64,000 nt of DNA from Phoronis australis (GCA_002633005.1 NMRA01000010.1:737252-801251); one strand, 5' to 3'; shown: positions 24,138 through 37,964, counted from the first letter of the stretch. Made by a program: numbers and translations. Notes: generated by a model from the letters alone, not told the origin.

Positions 24138-24228
24138 CAGCAGTTTCTCGTGCAGTTCAAAATGGCCGAAGACGACAGTGGTGGTGCAAATCAAAACCGG
24201 CGTAATAAAAGCCAGAAAAGCTAGTTTC
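24138..24228 (-). CDS. Candidate single exon encoding a membrane-anchor segment
   Basis: On the minus strand a pyrimidine-rich acceptor (ccaccacactcag) precedes an open 91-nt segment that ends in a textbook donor, ctg/gtaagg. It encodes one base plus 30 codons, including a strongly hydrophobic run (LAFLAFITPVLICTTTVVF) after a lysine and before a charged tail. This would suit the signal-anchor of a type II membrane protein, but no catalytic domain or partner exon is found nearby, so it may be chance. I do not recognise the family. Confidence 0.22.
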
Positions 24229-24327
24229 CTGAGTGTGGTGAGGTGAACAACTAAAGCACACTGGAAGAGTAATTCACTCGAACTAACATTTGGGAACGAA
24301 ATCGAGTACTGACTGGATTGCCGCACG

Positions 24328-24616
24328 AGAGAGAGAGAGAGAGAGTGNNNNNNNNNNNNNNNNNNNNNNNNNNNNNNNNNNNNNNNNNNNNNNNNNNNNN
24401 NNNNNNNNNNNNNNNNNNNNNNNNNNNNNNNNNNNNNNNNNNNNNNNNNNNNNNNNNNNNNNNNNNNNNNNNNNNNNNNNNNNNNNNNNNNNNNNNNNNN
24501 NNNNNNNNNNNNNNNNNNNNNNNNNNNNNNNNNNNNNNNNNNNNNNNNNNNNNNNNNNNNNNNNNNNNNNNNNNNNNNNNNNNNNNNNNNNNNNNNNNNN
24601 NAGGGAGAGAGAGAGG
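24328..24616. repeat. (GA)n microsatellite spanning an assembly gap
   Basis: GAGAGA runs border both sides of about 254 unknown bases (24348-24601). The gap is probably the unresolved interior of the dinucleotide array. Open frames crossing it are artefacts. Confidence 0.9.
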
Positions 24617-25486
24617 CGGCCATGTACCTCCCAGATTTTTGCGAAATCAAAAGCATAAGAAAAACATGAAACATGTTCACGTAAAGTCCAAGTTCTTTTG
24701 ATGTTAAATTTTTGAACAGTTGTTGAAGTGTTGATCAAGACAAAATGCTTTTAATTTTTCTCAGGTTCGCGTATTACACTCACGCTTCCTCATCGCCGAT
24801 TACGTCACTTAAATTCATCCAACATTGGAAATGTTTGGCCTACAGACAATCTGCTCGCAGTATGATACCAGATGCACTGCATAAAGATTATGCAACGATA
24901 AACTGAAGACCGACCAAACCGCGGTGTATTGTTTTTTTTATCAATGTTCATTGCAGAGTTTCAAGGAACAATTACATTTGACGATACATACCTTTGTGGC
25001 CACGAGTTATTGGCAGAGAACACAAATGATTGGCCTTTCTTGCGAAAAAACGAAACGTTGCATTTTCAAATGTTCCCAAAATTTATCTTAAATGTTCCCG
25101 GCATATACATCATATCTGCTACAAAGAGATGGGCTTATATATACATGTATATGTATATAAACGATTTACGATGCAAGAATTGAAGCGCTTTGGGAAGAGT
25201 ACCGCGTCAATGTCGCAAGAAACGCGTTAAGATTTTTAACAGTCGAACGTATTCTACAGGCTGCATTGCAAAATATTAATTTCGGTAAACTATTAACAGT
25301 TTTCTCGGAGGTGCTCGCAATAAACTCATTGCAATACACACAATTGGATTATTGGTTCTCTAATTGTCACGCCGGCTTCGTAGGCGAAATTAGGGAATTC
25401 AGGAAATATTGGAGTTGTTGCTGGTTATGCCACTCAGCGATGATCTAAGCACTGTGCATGCTTATATGAAACACTCGTTATGCACA

Positions 25487-25540
25487 CAGACGGACAGACA
25501 GACAGACAGACAGGCAGGCTGACAGACAGACAGACACGTT
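25487..25540. repeat. (GACA)n microsatellite
   Basis: About 13 GACA/GACG/GGCA tetranucleotide units, with small interruptions near the centre. Confidence 0.9.
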
Positions 25541-25984
25541 ACAATATAAGTTTTACATGAAAAAATAAGAGCAATGAAGATTGGAACAACAATGCTGTAA
25601 TGAGAGGTAAACACCATTTTCTGGTTTTATTTCTTACAAAAGGATTCGCTTTGAGATTTTGAAACGCTAGAAAAAGTCCCTTTTTCAAACTCAAAAATCT
25701 ATAGAAAGGCTTTTGATATTGTATATTTTAAAACTTTGGATGCAAAATGTGTAGACGTATTCGTTTTCGACAATGTCACATCTTTTTTTTCGTTTCAGGT
25801 TTTGATAGGCTAAAAAGACAACTGTTCAAGAATTCGTACGAAAAGGTTAGGTTTGTGGAATCTACCATTGCAAAAGGGTTGTGTTTCGGGAACAAAGCCG
25901 TGCTAAAGGGTGATCATTTTACAAATGAGTGGATGTCCCACTTTTCCAGCTGCACCTCCCCGTCAAAAATGTAGTCGAATACCC

Positions 25985-26030
25985 TCGGGAATTTGAACCT
26001 CAGCGGTACCACTTGGCTACACTGCCCCCA
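25985..26030 (-). repeat. tRNA-derived SINE-like relic (pol III boxes, shortened)
   Basis: On the minus strand a perfect A-box-like tagccaagtgg (26019-26009) is followed by a B-box-like ggttcaaattcc (25999-25988). Spacing between the boxes is much shorter than in a tRNA, so the anticodon arm is missing. This is more consistent with a decayed tRNA-derived SINE or pseudo-tRNA than with a working tRNA gene. Confidence 0.5.
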
Positions 26031-26759
26031 CTATCAGTTACGCTGCGGCTCTGGTAAGTTGATTTCGTTTATCAGAGGCAAGCCGAAATGTCTGGCCTAT
26101 GGTCATCGCATGTGTGAATATTTATGTACTGGCAAAACCTTATTTTTATCCAATTTTAAACGTGGGTGCTAAAACATGCATGATTTTCTCTGCGAAAGAG
26201 TACCCTCAAAAAGGAAAATGACAATGTTATAAATATAAATTTTTTAAACTATGTTTATTGATGTCATTTTGATGTCAAAAGATGTTGTGAAAATTTTCAC
26301 ACTGCATTATAGTCATCAAAATATTTAACTTGTGATTAAGTTATCGATGCACAGTACAACTATCAAAGGAAATTTCCAAAACACGCGAGAAACTTGCCTT
26401 GTGATTTACTGCGTGAGACGGTAGTGGGTGACTGGAACACTAGCGGTCTTCGATATAGCTGACCAGTCAAAGTAAGGGATTCCTCTGAACCCCGTCGATC
26501 ATGGGTCCGTGTTATTCAATGTTAATATTTATTAATATTTTCAAGAGCTGTGTCGAGATACTGGCGTCGAAAAAATATTCATCAGTCACATAGTATTCGT
26601 TTTCACAATCAAACGCATTTGGAAAAATCCTCGTGCTCTTTATTATTCACGCACTCTCAGTAATGTAGCAATTTAAATGTCGAGTTGTCAGCTTGCCAAA
26701 CTAAATGAGAAGCAAATCACTTTAGCTACTAGTGTTTATGATAGTGCAAATGAATGCAA

Positions 26760-26976
26760 TAAGAAAATGGATGACGATAATGATGACCATGAGGACGACA
26801 AGGACGACGACTATGATGGTGCTGACGATGATGATGACTGATGAACAGGACGACGGGGATGATGTTAGATGAGGATGATATGATGATGATGATGACGATG
26901 TTGTTGATGATGATGGTGATGATGGTGCTTAAGATGACGATGAATGATGAAGAGGACGATAGAGATGATGACGATA

Positions 26977-27008
<32 letters not shown>

Positions 27009-27052
27009 GGTGATGATGATGATGATGATGACGATGTTGATGATGACAGCAG
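26760..27052. repeat. (GAT)n-rich microsatellite, about 290 bp
   Basis: Long imperfect array of gat/gac/gag triplets. It yields poly-Asp/Met and poly-Ser/Ile frames on both strands, which I treat as artefacts of the repeat. Confidence 0.9.
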
Positions 27053-27129
27053 ACGTAGCATGATAGCTGCTCATATACCCGGAGGTGTGATTTGGTATTG
27101 ACGAAAGGCAGAGTATTCCTTCAGCCAAG

Positions 27130-30100
27130 TAGATGCATAGAGCAGAACTGATGCAAATTCATGAACGTCGCAGATTACTAAATATTCATGGAAATCGTTG
27201 GTTTAACAAGACATTGCTTACGGACAATTATTGGTCACAAGGGTTTGAACAAGAATCGTGTACACGATGTGTAGTCTAATTGACACGGATTTATAAAGAT
27301 ATTTCAGCATTTGCACACATTCAGATAGTTATAATAACCTTGAAGTAATTGTATTTGCGAAGAGAAATGTAGTTTGCGATTTCTACAGTGTCGTCAATAA
27401 ACTTGTTCTTAAAAACATACTCGAAAAGGTGAGAGCAGTATTTTGATAGCTAATCTTGCAGGGCGTAATGGCTATTGTTTTTTTTCTGGAATCATGTAAA
27501 ATGTTTATGCGGTACAAGAATGTTGGCGTTGCGTTTAATGCGTGTTCTCCTAACGTCCTTGCCTCTGTGCTCTCGTTTTAATTACTCTGACAAGCGTGAT
27601 CGTCATATCTTCCTGTCAAGATAACAATCTGAGACTGCACTCGGCATGTTTGCCACACGAAATGGCTTTGCAGGAATTGTTGTTTGAGAAAATAGCGCGA
27701 AAGTCACGCTCTATGCGCAAATTTCACGGCCTTGAAAATGAATTTGCTGGGTAAAGTCCTGTTATTCATCTCACGTCGTATCACTTTCTGGAATATAATT
27801 TTCCATTGGTACATTATTTTCGCAACTCTAACTGACGTCATCAACACACTTAAACTAAGTAGGAATGTCACAATGGAAATATTAGACGCACTAAACAAGA
27901 ATCTCGTTTTAATGTTGTCCAAAACGAGAGTCTTCGTATACATAGCTACATGTAACTATTTCGTGCCTGAAAAAGCGTCCCCATCAGACACCAGCTTTTT
28001 TGTAAATAGTATCTAATCTTTAGGATTGCCTGGACACGCATTTACTTAGGTCCCCTGCTAAATGTCCCACACATCCCTGCGGACTTGGCTCGCTGTGCCA
28101 GCGTGTTGTCTGGCATGTGCTCTTAGGTAATCAATTGCTAATGCGGCTGTGTTAAAATGAAACTGTTATTAAAGCGCGACCTTTCAAATGGGATCTGATC
28201 TTTTATGTTGTGTCCCCAATGCAATTCTACATCATTTCAAAACAAATCAATGATTTGCCACCTCGTTTTACCCTTCCACAAAAGTTATTGGACGCGGTGA
28301 TCGGACTTGCCGCTTGAGGGCACTTATGCTTGCCGTTTGAAGACGCTTTCGCCGTTGTTTGACTGTCAATGTTAGGCCTACCTAAATACTTTGTGGTTTA
28401 AAAACGCCAGCACTTTTGTACGATATTCGGTGAATTGTTGCTGTGTCAGCCGACAACTCAAGTCTCAGGCAACGCGTGCTGTGCGCCTTTTCGAATTCAC
28501 TATCGTAGGATTGGCTAATCGCAATTTTTTCGATATTCTTATTCGCCCTATCACTGTACGAACTATTGTGCGATCAATCTTTTGAGCTCGAGTGTGTGTT
28601 TTAATATATTTTTGGCAGCTAAGCAGCGAAAAAACAGTTTTAATGGCATCTCAGTTTTCAGATTTATTCTACATTTTTTTTCTGTTTCGTTTAATTCCAT
28701 CACTCCATGAAGTGTCCCGTTCACTTTCGTCGAGATGAAAAATGACTCCAATAGGCCTACGATCGTCAAATCCTCTTCTAAGATGGGTTCTTCTTATTGC
28801 AATGCTAATAACCAGCAGAATGCCTCTAAGGCAAAATCAGAAGTTCCAACTTCAAAAGAAACCAATGATGTAATCATATAAAGTCACATCTAATGTGCAT
28901 TCTTGGCATTTTTAAAGATGGCGCTATGTGTAGGGGTTTAACGAAAAGTCACATGGCAATCCCTTGGCGACCAATAATTTTGCTATTCAGAGAACATATA
29001 ACAGCGGCGCTTGTGACGTCCCTATCGCTAGATCGATACTTTCACCCAATGTAGTAGGATGTGGATCGATGCACTATTTTCCACTGTGATTTGTTTATCC
29101 AACTTTTTATTTTTGAACTGGAGTGTGTGACTTGGATATGTTATATGATGAGCCATGACGGCCAAACCCACACTTCTACTCCTTGTCTTGTTCATCAACA
29201 TTTCATTTTAGTATAAATATTCCTCCGCGGCATAGTCGTCGTCATCCACCATAATCAACTGTTCAATGTCCCGTCAAACTTCCTGTGACGACAAAACTGG
29301 CTTTTGACAGTAGTAGCATAGCTGTACTTCACATATGAGCAACATGAATAGCTTTACTTGTCCATTTTGAGTTGGGGGGTCAGATATTGGTACCTCGTTC
29401 ATTTATACTAAGTGCTCTGGACTGCTGGTCCAGATTGAAGATCATTTTCCGCCACAGTTTGAAAGGTTGAAATTGAGACTTATATATATAGTTTGTACGA
29501 ATGATTAAGATGGGTTATATTTTTGTTTTGGGTAATACTGTCTTACTGGCTACGTAAAGGGAAAGGTATCTACATTTAGTGTCGTTTTCTAAATTACAAT
29601 TTTCTAGTTATCCTAGATAAAATTTCAAGCCAATTAAATTCCCCAGGGTTCTAACTAATTATGCATGCAACACTCCGGAAGTGACCATCATGATCCCTGT
29701 CTACATGAAATGATTGCCGCACACACGACAATTTTGCACCGCTTTAGCAGTTGAGTGAACAGTCAAGACTACATTGATGATATACGAACTAGTCAACTCC
29801 GGTGGCCTTCGTAATCCACTGGAAATCATTGAAACGGAACTCCTATACTGTTGGAGAGCTCATGTCGTGTTGATTGCATCCCCGTGCGCAACAACTTCCG
29901 ACCACATCAATTAATTAGACTCAAGAGAAAGACAACAACGGCCTCACTTGATTTTTGAAACATTTATTCAATAACATTCGCAGACAATATAATCAGGCAG
30001 TAGAACGGCTAACTTGTTACAAGCTGACACACGCAATGACGTATCCGATGTCAAACACAGTCCAAAGTGCACGTAAACAAAGATGGCGGAAAATAATTCG

Positions 30101-32230
30101 GACAGTGAACGTCACTTCCGCGGTCATGGTGACGCATGTTTAATTAATTGGAACCCTAAGGGAATTTAGTTAATTTTAAAATTAACTAAAATAATCAGAA
30201 AGTCGCAATTTAAACAAAAAAGACATCAAAAACGGTTGTCGTCCCCTTTAATAGCAGTTTCGTGATTGCTACCAAGAGTTCAAATGATCCTTTGGTGATA
30301 AGTACCAGCAAAGTTCGAATAAAAACAACCATGGGAATATACGCACTGTATATCTGTTTTTTATCCGGTATATCATGACTAGTCATTCTTCAATTGTAGG
30401 TTCAGATGTGGTGGACTTTGTTTTTATTCAAACTTTATCAAAACAATTCATGGCCAGCAGATGAAATGCGGCGTATGTTTATGTTTGCTCGTCATGACAT
30501 CCAACTTCATGCTCGAATTCTTTGACCATGTTACTTTGCCAACAGTGCCCCGGAGGAAACTGGTGTTTATTTGTGTAGGTTACAGTCACTGGAAATAGAA
30601 ACAGTTCTGGAAAAACCAGAAAGTACCGGGAAGAAAGCAATCTTTTTGATCGCTACGAACCTGACCACGTCACTTGTACATAAAAGTATAACCCTCACCC
30701 ACTTTGACTAATGTTTCTCCATATGACTAGGCACAGTGAGTTCAATTTCAATGAAGAAATAACATGGAGTCCATTTTATCATGCATCAGCGAAAACACTT
30801 TAATTACCCAAGCTGAACGCAAGCAAATGTACTGTGTTATTTTCAAAGGCCTGAAGAAAAAAAAGCATTTTTCAACTAACACTGACATGTCTCATCTTCT
30901 GGATGAGTAGTAAAAATAGAACGATCTTCATCTCCCTGAACACCGCGTTAAAAAGTTTTGCCTACATTCAATTAAATGATTTTCAATTAGTTTACTCAAG
31001 TTCTGTATGGAACAATTTCTTTTGTTGGCTAATGACAAACGATTTCTATACTGCACACGGGAAGTTTCCGACAATAAGCCCACTCATCCAAAGTACGATT
31101 TTTCCAAAAGTACGCACATCGGCGTATTTTCGGTAACAGCGTGTTTTGAAAATCTCATGGATTGTCCTGAAATATGCATGTAGCAAGTTTTGTTGTAAAT
31201 TTTGTTTATTTTGACAAGACATTTTATTTTGGGACCGCGATTTCACTCAAATGACGATCAACTTAACGAGATACTAACAGTATTGGCACAATATGAAGAG
31301 CAGTTTCCGAAAACACTCCCAGGCATATATCCCCGTTGCATTTTACGTTTTCGAAAAGTCGTTTACCGAATATCCGCCCATGGGCCTGTTTTCGGAAATT
31401 CCCGGTATACAGCGTGCCTGTACACGTCCTTTCTGCAGTGTATATAATGACTGAATCTCGAATCTGCAAGAAGTAATCCTTAGACCGACCGATAGGGGCG
31501 GTACGGTCTATATTAGTTTTCCCCGAGTTTTTCTACTATCGACGTCTATATGTTTCTTTTTTGGTAACCTAGCCGCGTGGATTCTAATAAATAACTAAAA
31601 CATAAGCAATAAAGGTGGGAATACATCACGGAATTCTACTGATCTCACGTGACAAGCTCTAATTTCAGGGAGCATTTCTCGCTGGTTCCTTGCGGGCCGC
31701 TAAGTGGAAGCCAGCACGCAGGTATCACTCTCGTAAGTGCAGAGCACACTAAAATATTTTTATCTGAAAAACTTCCCACCCAGAGACAACAACAGAATAG
31801 TTTGTTCTCACTGCTATCGAATATTTCCACGGAGATGAGTATTTCGGGAAAAATCTGACACCGTGTAAAAACGACGGCTTGTCTCTACCACTCCAAACTT
31901 AAAAGCACAATTTTAATTATTACAAAGCACCAACATGTCTACAACAATGTCTACAAAATAAATTATTTGGAAGTACATCAACGCAACACGTCCAGAGCGA
32001 TCTGGCAAAATGTGACCAGGCAGACCGTATACAATGGTTGAGCGAAAATACGCGAGGACCTTCGAAGTCAAATAAAGCATAAATTTGTCGTGTCCAGTGA
32101 TGGTGTAGAGTTGAGTTATCGAAGAAATCCTATATAATATATCCCTGGATCTGTTTGTGGGTTTGGTGAGGTTATCTCTGGACTGCTAATAAACCCTTTC
32201 CTCTTAATGATCATCATGCATCTATACTAC
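27130..32230. other. Gene-free stretch, nothing recognised
   Basis: Only short open frames without domain signatures or convincing splice pairs. A tgacgtca palindrome occurs near 27835. No RNA gene or complete mobile element is seen. Confidence 0.5.
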
Positions 32231-32276
32231 AGCAAAAATGTCAATTGTTAAGTCATTGTGTTATCCACCACAACTA

Positions 32277-32495
32277 GATTTGTTCCAACAGAGAGTGGGC
32301 TTTGCACATTTGCAAAATTACATGGACAAATATACTGTTCAAATATTATTAATTGTATTGTTGTACAAGTTAATATATCAAATGATTTTGTTCCAACAGA
32401 GAGTGGGCTTACACATTTTCAAAATACATGGACAGATTTACTGTTTAAATATTTTTAATTGAATTATTGTACAATTTAATATATCAAATATATCA
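32277..32495. repeat. Tandem duplication, two ~108 bp units
   Basis: The block from tgttccaacagagagtgggc at about 32281 recurs at about 32389, and the following ~85 bp (acatggaca, tactgtt, aatattttaatt, ttgtaca, taatatatcaaat) repeat in order with small changes. Confidence 0.85.
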
Positions 32496-32587
32496 CATAA
32501 CAATTTAAAACATTTTCATGAAAATAAAATGTTAGGTTTAAATTGGAACTTTAATAATCCAGCCAATTACTCGCGTTTCTTTTTCTA

Positions 32588-32665
32588 GTGATATAGTTTT
32601 AAATCGTGATATAGTGTTAAATCGTGATATAGTGTTAAATCGTGATATAGCGTTAAATCGTGACA
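32588..32665. repeat. 18-bp tandem repeat, about four copies
   Basis: Unit tgatatagtgttaaatcg, with single-base variants in the first and last copies, lying just downstream of the 108-bp duplication. Confidence 0.9.
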
Positions 32666-33092
32666 GGCTCGGTGAAGCCGAAAGACTCCGGACGAACACC
32701 GTTCAAAAACTACAGCAAACATGATAATACCATGCATAAAATACCCAATGGTGTCTAAATTAAAACTGTGAGAAATGTGGCATGATATCTTCTATCAGTT
32801 CTTGACTCAGGTTTTTGTATGATTTGTACAAAAACAAGTTACGTGGTTGTAGTGAGGGGCAATGCTGGCCGGTATACTGGTGGCCGCTGACCGGCTGGTG
32901 GCACCAACCACTCGGTTGTCACACCCGATATCATTGAACTCTTCGCACAATAATTAACAATGAGTGAACTATTCACCTTCATTACTCTACTTCTCAGCCA
33001 ATTTTATGCAATAATTCGGAATAGAATTGAGTTGACGCAGTGTAGTTACCGTCCACAACAGTCGGTATCCGTTTGTATCTGACTTGATTGTT

Positions 33093-33622
33093 GCGCCCCC
33101 AAGTGAGCGAAATCACTTAAGGTACCCTACTAAAAGTACTACATGGGTAAGCAACAGTAGAACAAGAGTTGGGTTAAAAATAACTTTACCTCAACCAATT
33201 TTTTTATAGTGATATATATTTATTGAAGGATACACAGAACATACAAAGAAATAATAAAAAAATCCAGAAACCGCGAAGCATTATATCTGGGTTGTAAACA
33301 ATTCATAAATGAAACTTATATACATAGAGGTATATACAATTAAGTAGTATCTAAAATAAGTATTCCAATACTTAGATATGCTATTACAGATATATAAAAA
33401 CAAAAATATGTACATATTCATGTAGGGAAATCAGATGCAACAATATTGATAAACGGTACATAAAAATTTGCTAACGTTGCTTAGGAGGAATTTGTTGAGA
33501 ACGAGGACAAGGTTAGCGCCCCCAAGTGACCGAAATCACTTAAGGTACCCTACTAAAAGTACTACATGGGTAAGCAACAGTAGAACAAGAGTTGGGTTAA
33601 AAATAACTTTGCCTCAACCAAT
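33093..33622. repeat. 107-bp direct repeats (two mismatches) flanking a 316-bp AT-rich core
   Basis: 33093-33199 and 33516-33622 have equal length and differ at two positions by eye. Each starts gcgcccccaagtga and ends cctcaaccaat. The intervening AT-rich core has no coding frame. Near-identity points to a recent event. The layout resembles a tiny LTR element, a solo duplication around an insertion, or a tandem array with a divergent spacer. No primer-binding site or target duplication is evident. Confidence 0.8.
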
Positions 33623-35439
33623 GAACGTCAAGACCGGGCATCCCGTACTTACAAAGACAAACTAGACAATAATCCTTAAAAGTTTAATGCAATCGTCGCA
33701 GTACAACGCAGACATGAACCCTGAAGTTGCTGTGAAAACATGCTCAGATTGCAGAGCAATGGCGGATGACAGAGCAACCCAACATGCTAATTTGAGGAAG
33801 CGTACATTGCGTTCGTTAATGCCACGGGTAACATGAACAACCGCAGCGAGAAAGACTTTCTGATTCACGCGTGCATTGTTACAGCGGCGATTGAAACGCA
33901 CTTTCGTATTTCTGCAGGAAGGAGCGCAATGTAGGCACTCTCAAATTAACAGCTTAACATCCCTACAAAATTCAACATTCTACTCTAATAATACAAGGAA
34001 TAAAAGATTTGATGTTTGCTATTGCCGGCGAGTGAGGAAAGACATTTTTATACTTGTGTTGTCTATTTGTATGAATGATTTTCTTGGAGATTGTGACTCA
34101 TAACCCCAAATATGGCTGGGTAGGCACTGCTATAGGTCATTTAAATAATGATGATTGATTCTACAAATCTGAGGAATACAATGTACGCGTACTCCAAAAG
34201 AACGTGTTGGCGTTCCATAGACGTGTTAGAACACCATATTGATATGAGCACATAGCGATGATTGAAAAGAAAGAAGACTCGTATTTTTTCTTTCTACTGA
34301 TCACGAGGTATCGGGTTTTGAAAACCCCAGTTAACGAAAGCAACATTATTACCCGCAGCATCAAATCGTTTCTGGAAAGTAAAGTATTCACTGCGCGTAT
34401 ATCTAAAAAGGAAACTTGAACACCTACGCCTTCTTGAAATTTCATAACATATATGTTTGGTTAAAATGCGTAACAAAGGTGAAAAGAAATTCACCATTTT
34501 CAACAGTCGTTTAAAAGTTATTTATACTTTCGGGAGTATTGTTAAAATCCATTCCTTTGTACGGTAAAGCAGAGATAACCTGCGAGGGACTATCAATCAT
34601 TCTTGACACATGTCAATCAGTATTACTTGGAGCCAGACAAAAAGACCAATAAAACTTGGTAATTCGTGCAAAAACTGCTTATTAGAAAAGACAATGGTAA
34701 TCTAAGCACTCAAATGAACTTAGGCTTAATTGTTCAACAACCATACAATAATTTCAACATCAACATGCTCTAGAAGTGTTGTGAAATATGTTATGAATAG
34801 TTTTTACATTTTTATCACTTTTAAGATTTACTATTTACTTTCACGTTTTATAACATGCAAACATGTTGAATAATTACTGCACCCAGATTTCTTGTTTATT
34901 TTTTTGAAACATTTGTTTATTGTTTGCTAGCAGTTTTACTTTACTTGTTTATAGTTTTAAACGTGTTTTCTTACATTTTAGCGATGTTTTATCTTAAACT
35001 AACTTTGAAAGATCTTGTAATGCATGGCGTGTAAATTACAATTGATAATTCGAGTGTTATTATCTATGATGGGATCGTGATGAGTACCAATTCTAATACT
35101 AATACTACAGATAATGATCTTGATGACGATAAGGATATTGGTAATGAATTGATACAATTACTGGATTTCCCCGAGGTCAATATGATGGTTTTCAGACCCC
35201 TGATGGTCGAGGTCATTATCACATTGCGGGTTCTGAAAACCAACATATAAACCGAGTGTGACAGTCATTAATTATTACATCGTGTGATTCTATCTGCTAA
35301 GAAATTCATGGATAGATAGCACCACCGTCTTAACTGGGCCAACGCGTATAGCAGGTCGGGCGGTAATCATCCCATTGGGCCGCCACACGCCGAAAACTTT
35401 CCGGCAAAAATTATACCCGCACAGACAAAACCGTTAGAG
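33623..35439. other. Gene-free stretch, nothing recognised
   Basis: A slightly GC-richer patch at 33640-33950 has short frames on both strands without recognised motifs. The remainder is AT-rich, with a gat/gac-rich bit near 35090-35140. Confidence 0.45.
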
Positions 35440-35735
35440 TCACGTTGCTATAAGTAGCCTTTGAGCATAGAAGGACGACGTAAGAAGTCGTTGATGTTTT
35501 TAATTCCTTCCAACTCGAACAAATAGATTTGTTTCCACTTCGCTTCTTTATTCGTATACGATGCATTTTGTCCAGGTAAGAGAATTAGCGAACTCTGGCG
35601 GATCACCAGTGCAGTGTGTTAGTGATTGGCTTCCTGCCCATGGAGGTCGATTTCGATGTGATAACAAAATTACATCAAAACAGAAATGGCTCATTTCCGA
35701 TTTTGGTAACTGGACGAAGGACCAGTAGGAAAGAA
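35440..35735. mobile_element. Degenerate relative of the 3578-4200 foldback element
   Basis: The left block gtcgttgatgtttttaatt followed by ccttccaactcgaa parallels the right arm of the element at 3578-4200 read in reverse. The right block tttccgattttggtaactgg parallels its ttaccgattttgggaactg. The internal palindrome is largely lost. Confidence 0.5.
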
Positions 35736-35739
35736 ATGC

Positions 35740-37950
35740 TGATTGCGGGGTTGAAAGGATTTTAAATACGCACTGTCTTTAAATGTGTCCATGTACACTT
35801 GATTATTACACAGTAAGTGGACTCTGATAGTTTAGCGGGGCTTAAGCATCATTTCAGAAGATAGTCAGACGTACAGACAAGATTAGGGCGTTCTGTTGTC
35901 TTAGTCATGGAAGGATGCTATGTTTAGGCTTCCGATCGCATGTTTAGCACTTCGCTCGTTCGGACAGTCAGACAGTTTGATGTTGTGGAGAGATTTTGAA
36001 CAAACTTCCTGGAGATTATGTTTGCAGTAGTTTTTAATGCAAAACAATCGACAAATGTCATTTGGTTATATCAATGCGGTCGCAATCCGCTTGTCACGCT
36101 CATAAAAATATATATTGAGGTAGGAGGTTCTACTATGTTAAGGCACACGACTCCCGTAGCGCCATCTTGTGTGGAATCTCATTGTAAACATACCAGAGTG
36201 GCCTAGGCGGATAAGGGACCTTGATATGGTAGATGTAAATTAATGGGAAATAGGAACAAACCAAACAAAAATATGTCGAGTATTAGTAGGCTACTTGAAT
36301 TAAGGTCTTAGAGGAGTTTCATTTTAATTATAAAATGCACCAAAACTGATATCATTGGCAAGTCTACGAAAATACATGCAATTTGGTACCCATTTCATCA
36401 AAGTCGACCCAATGGTTAGTGTCTTTTAGCCCACCAACTTGCACGGTCTGCAACACTCAATTCCATACAACAAAATGACCTCCGTGATCTACGCATACTA
36501 AGCCACGTGATAGAGAATCTCTGTCAGAATATCTATGGTCACAATTAGCCTGCACTCGCTTAAGACCGCGCAAGTGACGTGTATTGAAAGTCAGTCACCA
36601 GTTTAGCTTACAAAAACACAGCTTTTTGCAACAGCGTGATGAAAGGATCTGCGACTCCTTGATGGAGATTTGAAATAACCGAGTGTTTTTTTACGATTAT
36701 TTAAAAACAAAAGTCGCGTCAGAAGTTGGAAGACATAAAAAGACTCAGGACTTTTAAGTTCGATAAAGTAGTGGTAGCACATTGGTGAAGTAGTGACCTG
36801 TGCACAGAAAGATACGGCTAAAGAGCTACTGTAGAATCTCCATTAATTCAGAATCAAGACGGCGTTACCGTACCAGCGGTCAGTATGAAGGTATGAGCGG
36901 TCAAAATTGAGATTTACTGACTTAAAAATGGCTGCTGGTGGATTTGTAGCCACACAGTGTGGCCAAATCATTATAATACTAATAATTATATTGGTACAGA
37001 TGCTACGAATGACATATACTATTATAAAATGATGCATTCAGATACCGATTTGATGATTATACATGTACCATTACTGATAATGGTCATAAAATGACAGTGA
37101 TACTGATACTGATATTCATAATTATAGTGATATAATGTTAATCATGGCATTTTTGTTATTGTTAACGGTTTTGAAAGTAGACTGTCATTCGTTAGTTTTA
37201 TTGTTATGACATAACGAATAAATTTAATGTCTGACAAAACGGGGATGTCTGCTCAACAAATTGCAAATTTTACCTTGGTCTTTGCTTCCTTTATCAAATT
37301 AATTGACCACTATTTCATATAGGACTTCCTCCCCAGAGGTTACAAGTTTTTGTCTGACAAGTGGCAAGGACCAATAAATTATTATTATTTCTGGAAGAAG
37401 AGCTTAGGATCACTTATTAGTTTCGGGACATTTGTCGAAAACGATTTTTATGTGTACTGTTGTTAATTGTTAAAAAGATTTCCACAGGACGACGATGAAA
37501 CACAGTCACTTATTTAAAGCGGCATCTCTCCAGAGTATAGCTGTCGACGTCGAGTTCTTAACCCAGGCACTCACGCTTACTCGATCTTGAATTATTGCCG
37601 AGTGAACCGGTTCTCAAGTCCGAGGCAATGAGTCAAATTTTTGGGTTGGAGAACCCCAATAAGTTTTGAAGCCTATTCTTAAGTCTCTGTAAGGAATAAT
37701 GAGAGAGTTAGAGGCCTAATTTGATTTTTGTTTTTAGCCGAAACGCAGCTTTAAGCATGTTTACACGTAATGGGTATCTGTGACAGTTGACAAGAAACCA
37801 ACAAGATTAGTCGCGAGCAACACTAACTAGTCTGTTGACCTTTAGCTGTAACCGCATGTTTTAGGAATAGTGCGTTTTTGATAAGAAATCAATACGAATG
37901 TAGCTGAAATCACGAAAAGAGGGGCGTAATTAATGCTTATGACATTCTGA
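35740..37950. other. Gene-free stretch, nothing recognised
   Basis: No exon, RNA gene or repeat family is identified. Low-complexity ATG/ATA-rich sequence lies around 37020-37150. Confidence 0.45.
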
Positions 37951-37964
37951 AAGTTTTATTCATG

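Noticed and set aside
24081-24738. Long frames of 120-200 codons crossing 24348-24601
   Set aside because: They run through unknown bases inside a GA repeat; the open length is an artefact of the gap.
26760-27130. Acidic poly-Asp/Met frame and complementary poly-Ser/Ile frames
   Set aside because: Direct products of a GAT-type microsatellite; no flanking coding evidence.
33662-33901. 80-codon minus-strand frame beside the 107-bp repeats
   Set aside because: No motif, no splice context, and the opposite strand is equally open for part of it.
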